From NCBI GenBank assembly GCA_002313795.1, contig DCCL01000200.1, positions 1-7,697 on the forward strand: a DNA stretch of 7,697 nt. Direction: 5' to 3'. The notes beneath the pieces were generated by a model that ran no database searches, had not been told where the DNA came from, and saw nothing but the letters and a program-made list of their open reading frames with translations. Position numbers and translations under genes: made by a program. This stretch comes from Faecalibacterium prausnitzii. GTDB taxonomy: Bacteria > Bacillota > Clostridia > Oscillospirales > Ruminococcaceae. Positions within the stretch are counted from its first letter, which is position 1, and each line of letters opens with the position of its first letter. Of the stretch, positions 1-5,971 are shown one piece after another.

Positions 1-39
1 GACGGCTTTTACATCTGCCGCATGAGGAAAGCAACATGA
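1..39 (+). CDS. rsmB: C-terminal end of an upstream gene, probably RsmB 16S rRNA methyltransferase (partial)
   Basis: The first reading frame of the window gives DGFYICRMRKAT and stops at TGA (37-39). The stop shares an ATGA with the rlmN start codon, the tight overlap typical of one operon with coupled translation. A 'DGF(F/Y)' segment followed by a few basic residues is the usual ending of RsmB, the 16S rRNA m5C967 methyltransferase, and rsmB commonly precedes rlmN in Firmicutes. Only 12 codons are visible, so the identity rests on this short ending plus gene order and is inference. Confidence 0.55.
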   Translation, partial: DGFYICRMRKAT

Positions 40-1067
40 ATGACATCCGATCCATGACCCAGCAGGAGATCACGGACATGCTCCGCTCCCTGGGGGAGCC
101 CGCCTTTCGGGGCAGACAGCTCTTCTCCTGGCTCCAGAAGGGGGCGGAGAGCTTCGACGAGATGACGAACCTCTCCAAGCCCCTGCGGGAGAAGCTGCGG
201 GAGACCTGCCTCCTGACGCCGCCAGTGGTCGCCCGGAAGCAGACCTCCAAACTGGACGGCACGGTGAAATACCTCTGGGAGCTGGCGGACGGCAACTGCA
301 TCGAGTCGGTTCTGATGCAGTACCACCATGGGAACACCGTCTGCATCTCCTCTCAGGTGGGCTGCCGGATGGGCTGCCGCTTCTGCGCCTCCACTCAGGC
401 GGGCCGCGTCCGCAATCTGGAAGCAGGTGAGATCTGCTCAGAGATCTACACCGCCCAGAAGGACATCGGAGAGCGCATCTCCCATATCGTTCTGATGGGC
501 ATCGGTGAGCCGCTGGATAATTTCGACGAGGTCATGCGTTTCCTCGAGAACATCTCTTCTCCCGAGGGCGTGAACATCGGAATGCGGAACATCAGCCTTT
601 CTACCTGCGGCCTTGTGCCCAAGATCGACCTGCTGGCTGAGAAAAAACTGCAGCTGACCCTCTCCGTCTCTCTCCATGCGCCCAACAATGAGATCCGCAG
701 CGGGATGATGCCGGTGAACGATGCTTACCCCGTGGAAGTGCTGATGCAAGCCGTGCGCCGCTATCAGGACACCACCGGCCGCCGGGTCAGCTTCGAGTAT
801 TCCATGGTGCGGGGCGTCAACGACTCCGACGCCTGCGCAAAGCAGCTGGCCGACCTCATCCGGGGCATGGGGGCACACGTCAACCTCATCCCCATCAACC
901 CGGTGGACGGCAGTCCCTATTCTGCTACCGATGCGGCCAATGTCCGCCGGTTCCAGCAGAAACTGGAAAGTCTGGGTGTCAACGCCACCGTCCGCCGCCG
1001 TCTGGGCAGCGAGATCAGCGCCGCGTGCGGCCAGCTCCGCCGCGATGAGATGAACGGCAAGGCCTGA
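36..1067 (+). CDS. rlmN: RlmN, dual-specificity 23S rRNA A2503 / tRNA A37 C2-methyltransferase (radical SAM)
   Basis: This 343-residue protein is full length for RlmN, which methylates C2 of A2503 in 23S rRNA and of A37 in some tRNAs, using a 4Fe-4S cluster and S-adenosylmethionine. The cluster motif CxxxCxxC is Cys110, Cys114 and Cys117. The two catalytic cysteines of the family are present: Cys103, seven residues before the first cluster cysteine, and Cys331 in the C-terminal 'AACGQLR', the methyl-carrying residue. The SAM-binding 'GEP' is at 157-159. The N-terminal 'FRGRQLFSWLQKG' (24-36) is the usual RlmN accessory domain signature. The start overlaps the preceding stop as ATGA, with GAGG eight bases upstream. 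prpC follows after 24 nt. No anomaly is seen. The related Cfr is less likely given housekeeping context and family-typical N-terminus. Confidence 0.96.
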   Translation: MNDIRSMTQQEITDMLRSLGEPAFRGRQLFSWLQKGAESFDEMTNLSKPLREKLRETCLLTPPVVARKQTSKLDGTVKYLWELADGNCIESVLMQYHHGNTVCISSQVGCRMGCRFCASTQAGRVRNLEAGEICSEIYTAQKDIGERISHIVLMGIGEPLDNFDEVMRFLENISSPEGVNIGMRNISLSTCGLVPKIDLLAEKKLQLTLSVSLHAPNNEIRSGMMPVNDAYPVEVLMQAVRRYQDTTGRRVSFEYSMVRGVNDSDACAKQLADLIRGMGAHVNLIPINPVDGSPYSATDAANVRRFQQKLESLGVNATVRRRLGSEISAACGQLRRDEMNGKA

Positions 1068-1091
1068 TAAGGCCCCGAAAAGGAGAAGCCT

Positions 1092-1841
1092 ATGAAACTT
1101 GCAGGAAAAACAGACGTCGGAAGCATCCGGCAGGAAAATCAGGATGACTACCGCGCAGGGGAACTGAACAGCGATGCGGCCTGGGGCCTTGTGTGCGACG
1201 GCATGGGCGGCGCGCGGGGTGGGCGGGAAGCCTCCCTCAGCGCCTGCGATGTCATCGAGCACTGCTTTCTGGAGCAGTACGCCCAGTGCCTGCCCGGCGA
1301 CGAGGAAAAATTCTTGAAGCGTGCTCTCATCAGCGCCAACCGCTTCGTGTTCCAGAAGGCCAGCCGGGAAGAGGCCCTTGCAGGCATGGGCACCACGGCT
1401 GTGTGTGCCCTTGTCCGGGGCGGGCAGGCATTCCTCTGCCATGCGGGCGACTCCCGCGCCTACCTCTTCCGGGATGGTCAGCTCACCCAGCTCACCCACG
1501 ACCACTCCTATGTACAGGAGCTGGTGGACTGCGGCACCATTACCCCCGAGGAAGCAGAGCATCACCCCCAGAAGAATATCATCACCAGAGCGCTGGGCGT
1601 GGATTACCGCATCGAGCCTGAGTTCACGCAGGTGCCGGTAAAACCCGGCGACCTGCTGCTGCTCTGCACCGACGGCCTGACCAACGCCCTGCCCAAGGCA
1701 CAGATCGAAGAGATCCTGACCAAGAGCGGGTTCTACGATGTGCCCGACCGTCTGGTGGATGCTGCCAACGCCAATGGCGGCCCCGACAATATCACCGCGC
1801 TGCTGATGGGCGTGGAGCCGCTGGAGGTGAAGCATGGATAA
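1092..1841 (+). CDS. prpC: PrpC/Stp-type PP2C Ser/Thr protein phosphatase
   Basis: This 249-residue cytoplasmic PPM/PP2C phosphatase would remove phosphate from Ser/Thr residues placed by the kinase encoded next, including on the kinase itself. Family motifs occur in order: 'TDVGSIRQENQDD' (7-19), 'DGMGG' (36-40), 'GMGTT' (98-102), 'GDSRAYL' (119-125), 'TDGL' (193-196) and 'GGPDNIT' (229-235). The metal-binding aspartates are Asp18, Asp36, Asp194 and Asp232, so both metal sites look complete. Length is normal for bacterial PrpC/Stp. The start has AAGGAG just upstream (about 1080-1085). Its end overlaps the kinase start by 8 nt (1834-1841), the standard arrangement of this antagonistic pair in Firmicutes and a sign of translational coupling. 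Confidence 0.96.
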   Translation: MKLAGKTDVGSIRQENQDDYRAGELNSDAAWGLVCDGMGGARGGREASLSACDVIEHCFLEQYAQCLPGDEEKFLKRALISANRFVFQKASREEALAGMGTTAVCALVRGGQAFLCHAGDSRAYLFRDGQLTQLTHDHSYVQELVDCGTITPEEAEHHPQKNIITRALGVDYRIEPEFTQVPVKPGDLLLLCTDGLTNALPKAQIEEILTKSGFYDVPDRLVDAANANGGPDNITALLMGVEPLEVKHG

Positions 1842-3741
1842 TCTCATCGGCAAGACGCTGGACGGGCTGTATACCATCCGGGAGCTCATCGGCACCGGCG
1901 GCATGGCGAATGTCTATAAAGCTGTCGTCACCGGGTCGGGCGGCCCTGTGCCGGAAGGCACGGTGGTGGCCGTCAAGGTGCTGCGCCGGGAACTGATGCA
2001 TGACCCTGACCTTGTCCGGCGTTTCAAGAATGAATCCAAGGCCATTTCGCTGCTCAACCATCCCAACATCGTCAAGGTGTATGATGTGTCGGTCAGCGAT
2101 GACCTGCAGTATATCGTCATGGAGTGTGTAGAGGGCATGACCCTCCGCGAATACCTCAACGAACGGGGCGGTAAACTCACCAGCCGCGAGACCGTCCACT
2201 TTATTTCCCAGATCCTGCGTGCATTGGATCATGCCCACCGCAACGGCGTGGTGCACCGGGACATCAAGCCCCAGAACATCATGCTGCTGGACAACGGCCA
2301 GCTCCGGATGATGGATTTCGGCATTGCCCGCATTTCCCGGGCGGAGAACCAGATCCAGAACGGTCAGAAGGCTATGGGCAGCGTCCACTATATCAGCCCG
2401 GAGCAGGCGAGGGGCGACGAGACCGACTGCAAGAGTGATATCTACTCGGTGGGTGTCATGATGTACGAGATGCTGTCGGGTCATCTGCCGTTTGATGCAG
2501 ATGACGTGGTGGAAGTAGCCATAAAACAGATCACCGACACCCCCCAGTCGCTCACAGAACTGGCTCCGGAAGTGCCGCTGGGCCTTGTACAGATCACAGA
2601 ACGTGCCATGGCAAAGCTGCCGGCCAACCGCTATGCCAGTGCCGCGGAGATGCTGGAAGCGCTGGATGCCTATGTGCAGGACCCGTCCATCACGTTCAAT
2701 TATCAGTATATCAAAGAGGAAGTTCCCGAAAAGGTGGTGAATGATCCCATGGCGCAGAAACGCAGCATCCGCAGGCCGACTGAGCCGGCAAAATCCCGCC
2801 CCAAGGCCAGAAAGAAGAAAAAAGGCATCTATCTGCCGGTGCTTTTCGGCATTACAGTGGCCTTTGCACTGGCCTGTGCGGCTCTCTGCTGGACCATCCT
2901 CAATGATTCCAGCAACCTGATGAACAATAAGGCGGATATCGTGCTGGATGACTTCAGCGGCATGACTCAGGATGAAGTCAACGCTTCGCAGCAGGTGGCT
3001 TCCGGTCAGATCACCGTCAACTGGGAGCAGGAATACAACAACGATTATGCTGCCGGTTATGTCTACAAGCAGTCGCCGGTGGCAGGCCGCACTGTCCGCG
3101 AGGGACAGAGCGTTACCCTGACCGTCAGCCTGGGCATCCAGTATGTCACAGTGCCCGACCTCACCAATTATGTGCAGGCCGACGGCGAGCAGGCCCTGAA
3201 AGATCTGGGCGTGTCGGTGCTGGTCACGCAGGCAGTGGATGATTCGGTGGCCGCAGGCTCCATCATCCGCACTGACCCCGCTGCGGGCAGTCAGGTGGCC
3301 GCAGGCACGACTGTGGTCGTCTATGTCAGCCGCCCGCAGGTGAGCACCACCACCAAGGTGCCCAGCCTTGTCGGCATGAATGTCAACGATGCCCGTTCTC
3401 TGCTGGTGCAGAAGAAACTGGGTCTGGGCAGCCAGACCCAGCAGTACAGCGACCAGCCGGCGGGCAGCATCATCAGCCAGACCCCCGGCGCAGGCGCGTC
3501 GGCCAAACTCAACAGCCGGGTCAGCGTCGTGGTCAGTGCAGGCCCTGCACCTGCTCAGGAACCCGAGGCACCCAGCGACAGCAGCAGCGGCGATTCTTCC
3601 AGTTCCGGCAACTCCGGCGGCTGGCTGAGCGGCCTGCTGGGCGGCGGCAGCTCTTCTTCCAGTGAGAGCAGTAGCGATTCCTCTTCTTCCAGCTCCGGCA
3701 GCTCCGGTCTCGGCGACTGGTGGACGTCGTGGCTGGGCTAA
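1834..3741 (+). CDS. prkC: PrkC/Stk-type transmembrane Ser/Thr kinase with three PASTA domains
   Basis: This 635-residue single-span kinase has a cytoplasmic catalytic domain and an extracellular sensor. Kinase motifs: glycine-rich loop 'GTGGMANVYKA' (20-30), catalytic Lys48 in 'VAVK', Glu67, 'HRDIKPQN' (141-148), 'DFG' (161-163) and 'SPEQARG' (188-194). A basic stretch (KARKKKK, 324-330) precedes a transmembrane segment at about 332-356. Three PASTA repeats follow at about 366-434, 435-501 and 504-569; the second and third carry the usual 'VP(D/S)L' start and the first is divergent. PASTA domains bind peptidoglycan fragments or lipid II in the family. A 66-residue tail rich in Ser ends in 'GDWWTSWLG'. 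The activation segment between DFG and SPEQ contains no Thr, unlike B. subtilis PrkC. The start overlaps prpC, with GGAGG at 1823-1827. In B. subtilis, RsgA (CpgA) is a reported PrkC substrate, and rsgA follows here. Confidence 0.96.
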   Translation: MDNLIGKTLDGLYTIRELIGTGGMANVYKAVVTGSGGPVPEGTVVAVKVLRRELMHDPDLVRRFKNESKAISLLNHPNIVKVYDVSVSDDLQYIVMECVEGMTLREYLNERGGKLTSRETVHFISQILRALDHAHRNGVVHRDIKPQNIMLLDNGQLRMMDFGIARISRAENQIQNGQKAMGSVHYISPEQARGDETDCKSDIYSVGVMMYEMLSGHLPFDADDVVEVAIKQITDTPQSLTELAPEVPLGLVQITERAMAKLPANRYASAAEMLEALDAYVQDPSITFNYQYIKEEVPEKVVNDPMAQKRSIRRPTEPAKSRPKARKKKKGIYLPVLFGITVAFALACAALCWTILNDSSNLMNNKADIVLDDFSGMTQDEVNASQQVASGQITVNWEQEYNNDYAAGYVYKQSPVAGRTVREGQSVTLTVSLGIQYVTVPDLTNYVQADGEQALKDLGVSVLVTQAVDDSVAAGSIIRTDPAAGSQVAAGTTVVVYVSRPQVSTTTKVPSLVGMNVNDARSLLVQKKLGLGSQTQQYSDQPAGSIISQTPGAGASAKLNSRVSVVVSAGPAPAQEPEAPSDSSSGDSSSSGNSGGWLSGLLGGGSSSSSESSSDSSSSSSGSSGLGDWWTSWLG

Positions 3742-3753
3742 AGGAGGCTGTGG

Positions 3754-4632
3754 ATGACAGGTTATATCACAAAAGGCATTGGCGGGTTCTATTATGTCAA
3801 AACGCCGGAAGGCATCGTGGAGTGCAAACCCCGCGGCATCTTCCGCAAGCAGAAGATCACACCGGTAGCAGGGGATGAGGTGACGCTGGAGACCGAGAAC
3901 GGCACAACGGTCATCGCGGCTATCGCGCCCCGGCGGAACGTGTTTGTCCGCCCGCCTATGGCCAACCTTGATGTGCTTTTCCTCGTGGCAAGCACCACCC
4001 AGCCTACGCCCAGCACTCTTGTGCTGGATAAGCTCTCGGCCATCGCGGTGGATAAGGGCGTCCAGCCGGTCATCGTCTGCACCAAGAGCGACCTGGCAGA
4101 GGCAGAATTTCTCCGCAGTGCCTATGAAAAATCCACCCTTCCCTTTATCCGCATCGACTACACCACCGGTGAAGGTCTGGACGAGATAAAGCAGTGGATC
4201 AGCGGTCGTCTCTGCGCCTTTTGCGGCAACTCTGGTGTGGGCAAATCCACCCTGCTGAACGCACTTCTGCCGGATGTGGAGCGGGAGACCGCCGCCATCA
4301 GCCAGAAACTGGGCCGCGGCCGCCACACCACCCGCGAGGTGACGATCTTCGAGGCCTTTGGCGGGCGCATTGCAGACACCCCGGGCTTTGCCAGCCTCGA
4401 GGCCAACCGGGCGGGCTTTATCCCCAAAGAGAACCTCGAACACGCCTTCCCGGAGTTCGGGCCCTATTTGGGTGAGTGCCAGTTCACCGGCTGCTCCCAT
4501 CGTTCGGAGAAGGGCTGTGCGGTCCGTGCAGCGCTGGCAGAGGGAAAGCTTTCCCAGACCCGCTATGACAGTTACTGCGCCATGTACGACGAAGTAAAAG
4601 ATGTCAAAGACTGGCAGCGACCGAAGGTTTAA
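3754..4632 (+). CDS. rsgA: RsgA, ribosome small-subunit maturation GTPase
   Basis: This 292-residue circularly permuted GTPase checks late 30S subunits and releases assembly factors. An N-terminal OB fold (about 1-65) binds RNA; 'RGIFRK' (27-32) is typical. The G motifs come in the permuted order: G4 'TKSD' (110-113), G1 P-loop 'GNSGVGKST' (158-166), G2 'GRGRHTTR' (187-194) and G3 'DTPG' (208-211). The C-terminal zinc site is complete: Cys242, Cys247, His249, Cys255. Length is normal. The ribosome binding site AAGGAGG (3741-3747) begins on the last base of the prkC stop, and the start lies 12 nt downstream, so it is the operon's next gene. A second in-register TAA lies close by at 4634-4636. 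No hairpin with a T-run follows, so transcription may continue into the structured segment beyond. Confidence 0.97.
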   Translation: MTGYITKGIGGFYYVKTPEGIVECKPRGIFRKQKITPVAGDEVTLETENGTTVIAAIAPRRNVFVRPPMANLDVLFLVASTTQPTPSTLVLDKLSAIAVDKGVQPVIVCTKSDLAEAEFLRSAYEKSTLPFIRIDYTTGEGLDEIKQWISGRLCAFCGNSGVGKSTLLNALLPDVERETAAISQKLGRGRHTTREVTIFEAFGGRIADTPGFASLEANRAGFIPKENLEHAFPEFGPYLGECQFTGCSHRSEKGCAVRAALAEGKLSQTRYDSYCAMYDEVKDVKDWQRPKV

Positions 4633-4636
4633 ATAA

Positions 4637-4822
4637 GGAAGAACCAGGGGATTCCGGGTATTTTCTTCACAAGGAAGAAGGTTCTGAGCAGATACAGTTT
4701 TCTGCAAACGCGAGGGGATTCTCCGGCGAGGCGGCTCTTCAGCCCGCTGGGAAATACTGGAGCAGGAGGCCCGGAGCTGTAGCTTATCGGCTCGGCAGGA
4801 AACTATCCTCCGCCCTGCCTCC
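4637..4822 (+). ncRNA. Candidate structured RNA, possibly HEARO / IscB omega-RNA-like
   Basis: Stems that can be drawn on the + strand: GAACC 4641-4645 with GGTTC 4680-4684, stacked beside TTCTTC 4663-4668 with GAAGAA 4674-4679 (5-nt loop); GCAGA 4688-4692 with TCTGC 4701-4705; a hairpin in GCGGCTCTTCAGCCCGC (4731-4747); and a three-way junction closed by GGAGGC 4765-4770 with GCCTCC 4817-4822. That junction encloses CCGgAGC 4771-4777 with GCTCGG 4790-4795, and AGGA 4797-4800 with TCCT 4806-4809. A 9-nt direct repeat, AGGGGATTC, occurs at 4646-4654 and 4713-4721. The GGCTCTTCA loop region and multi-stem layout remind me of HEARO RNA, the guide RNA of IscB-type elements, but no iscB gene follows. 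The RNA class is a guess; the strand is favoured only because it would be co-transcribed with rsgA. Confidence 0.3.
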
Positions 4823-5971
4823 GATGGCGAGTTCTGGCCCAAACCATGTTTCCGGTAGGACACAGCAACTCAGGCACGCCGGTTGTTCCCTGAGCAAGTG
4901 TCCGCTGGGGTGGGACCCTGTTGCCGCAGGCAATAGGGCGGGCGATGGAATGGACTGCAACTGCAACGACTGCCGCCAGTGGCGGAAGCAAGGAGTTGCT
5001 GTTGGGGCCGCGGCCAGCAGGATGCAAGGCCCATCCAAAGGCCGTCGCACCCGCTGGGTGCCGCAACCCGTACTGGCGTCCGAGGAGAAAGCTTCCAGCG
5101 CACCCGACCCACTTTCCCGCACCAGGACGGCCGTTTCCTCGATCAGGGCATTGGAGCTGCGCAGGCGCTTGAGCACACTGCGGGTGCCCGCTTCCCCCAG
5201 GCTGACCAGCAGCGCCGCCAGCCGGATGGGCAGATTCTCGCTGCCCGCCGGGCAGGCATCCACCACCGGGCCTGCTGCTTCCAATGCCGGTGTGGGCAGC
5301 TCCGGCAGCGCGGCCCGGAACACTGCCGGGTCCAAATAGGCCCCAGGCCTGGGTGCAGCCAGCAGCTTGCTGAGTTCCTCCGCAATGCGCTCCACCGAGA
5401 CGCAGTCCAGATGCTGGCAGAGTGCCTCCGCTGCCTGCGCCGTGGGCGGGTCGATGGCAAAGCCGAACCGGGCTGCAAAGCGGTACAGCCGCAGGATGCG
5501 CAGTGCATCCTCTGTAAAGCGCTGCACCGGGTCTCCCACGGCCCGCACAATGCCGCTCTGCAGGTCTGCCCGCCCGCCGAAGGGGTCCACCAGCCCCTCT
5601 TCTGCACTGTAGGCCATGGCGTTGATGGTAAAATCCCGCCGGGCCAGGTCTTCCCGCACATCCGGCACAAAATGCACCTCATCCGGATGGCGGCCATCGG
5701 TATAGGTTCCTTCCGTGCGGAAGGTCATTGTTTCATACAGCGCACCGCCGTGCCTGATGGTCACTGTACCGTGCTGCAGCCCGGTGGGGATGCAGTGTTC
5801 TGCGCCGAACAGGTCCATGACCTGCTGCGGCAGGGCACTGGTACACAGGTCCCAGTCATGGGGCGTCAGGCCCAGCAGGCTGTCCCGCACGCAGCCGCCC
5901 ACCGCATAAGCGGCATAGCCTGCCCCGTGCAGGGCATCCAGCAGTGCCGCTGCGCCGGTATTCAGTTTCAT
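4784..5971 (-). CDS. cca: CCA-adding tRNA nucleotidyltransferase, 3' end replaced by unrelated sequence
   Basis: The frame encodes 395 residues. The first 285 or so are a class II CCA-adding enzyme, which builds or repairs the tRNA 3' CCA without a template. Visible motifs: 'GGCVRD' (25-30) with metal-binding Asp39 and Asp41 in 'DWD', 'RRDFTINAMA' (111-120), 'DPFGG' (129-133) and the nucleotide-selecting 'EDALRILRLYRFA' (154-166). After 'LVRESG' (about 5110) the sequence stops resembling the family and becomes a Pro/Cys/Ser-rich readout of the hairpin element, ending at a TAA (4784-4786) within it. The normal body and tail, which grip the tRNA elbow, are missing. The start shares ATGA with the rnz stop, with AGGAGG (5979-5984) seven bases before it. 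Activity is doubtful; it may be a pseudogene or a shortened enzyme. Confidence 0.85.
   Translation of the reverse strand: MKLNTGAAALLDALHGAGYAAYAVGGCVRDSLLGLTPHDWDLCTSALPQQVMDLFGAEHCIPTGLQHGTVTIRHGGALYETMTFRTEGTYTDGRHPDEVHFVPDVREDLARRDFTINAMAYSAEEGLVDPFGGRADLQSGIVRAVGDPVQRFTEDALRILRLYRFAARFGFAIDPPTAQAAEALCQHLDCVSVERIAEELSKLLAAPRPGAYLDPAVFRAALPELPTPALEAAGPVVDACPAGSENLPIRLAALLVSLGEAGTRSVLKRLRSSNALIEETAVLVRESGSGALEAFSSDASTGCGTQRVRRPLDGPCILLAAAPTATPCFRHWRQSLQLQSIPSPALLPAATGSHPSGHLLREQPACLSCCVLPETWFGPELAIGGRAEDSFLPSR
4857..5061 (+). other. Run of six consecutive inverted repeats (right part of the element)
   Basis: Perfect or near-perfect stems follow one another: GGACAC 4857-4862 with GTGTCC 4897-4902, enclosing CTCAGG 4868-4873 with CCTGAG 4889-4894; CCCTGTTGCC 4916-4925 with GGCAATAGGG 4929-4938 around a 3-nt loop; CAACTGCAAC 4958-4967 with GTTGCTGTTG 4995-5004 (one mismatch), enclosing CCGCC 4973-4977 with GGCGG 4981-4985; GGATG 5020-5024 with CATCC 5032-5036; and GCACCC 5047-5052 with GGGTGC 5056-5061. 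GGCCGCGGCC at 5006-5015 is a 10-bp palindrome. In the 4916-4938 stem one pair is G-U on the + strand but C-A on the - strand, slightly favouring + as the transcribed strand. Function unknown. Confidence 0.5.

Larger units (their letters stand above)
4636..5105. mobile_element. Hairpin-dense non-coding insertion of about 470 bp between rsgA and truncated cca (borders approximate)
   Basis: No credible gene fits this stretch on either strand. Its translations are short, rich in Cys/Pro/Ser and unlike any family I know. Instead it carries at least eleven short inverted repeats placed almost end to end. The left edge lies within a few bases of the rsgA stop. The right edge is set by where cca homology stops (after 'LVRESG', about 5110). 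Flanking genes on both sides are well conserved up to these edges, so the segment looks inserted or left at a rearrangement junction. No transposase, clear terminal inverted repeat or target duplication is visible. It could be a dispersed non-autonomous element or a resident structured RNA gene. Confidence 0.55.

Noticed and set aside
438..1904. A 488-codon open frame on the - strand opposite rlmN and prpC
   Set aside because: Shadow of real coding frames; no motif, no ribosome binding site and low-complexity composition.
4663..4679. The TTCTTC/GAAGAA hairpin after rsgA as a terminator
   Set aside because: The stem is short and AT-rich, and no T-run follows on either strand.
4646..4721. The AGGGGATTC direct repeat as a target-site duplication
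   Set aside because: Both copies (4646-4654 and 4713-4721) lie within the left part of the structured segment and do not bracket it.
1792..4863. A 1023-codon open frame on the - strand opposite prkC and rsgA
   Set aside because: It is antisense to two unmistakable genes, His/Ala/Gly/Arg-rich with no domain, and arises from high-GC codon bias. It also runs into the hairpin element.
4857..5061. A CRISPR array or tandem repeat
   Set aside because: The stems differ from one another in sequence and there are no equal repeats with regular spacers.
4784..5105. Treating the last 105 or so codons of the cca frame as a genuine enzyme C-terminus
   Set aside because: The residues are Pro/Cys/Ser-rich and non-globular, coincide with the hairpin segment and do not resemble the body/tail of CCA-adding enzymes.
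4824..5339. A + strand frame starting right after the candidate RNA, where an iscB start might be expected
   Set aside because: The translation (MASSGPNHVSGR...) has none of the IscB features such as the PLMP motif, RuvC or HNH residues, and it continues antisense into cca.
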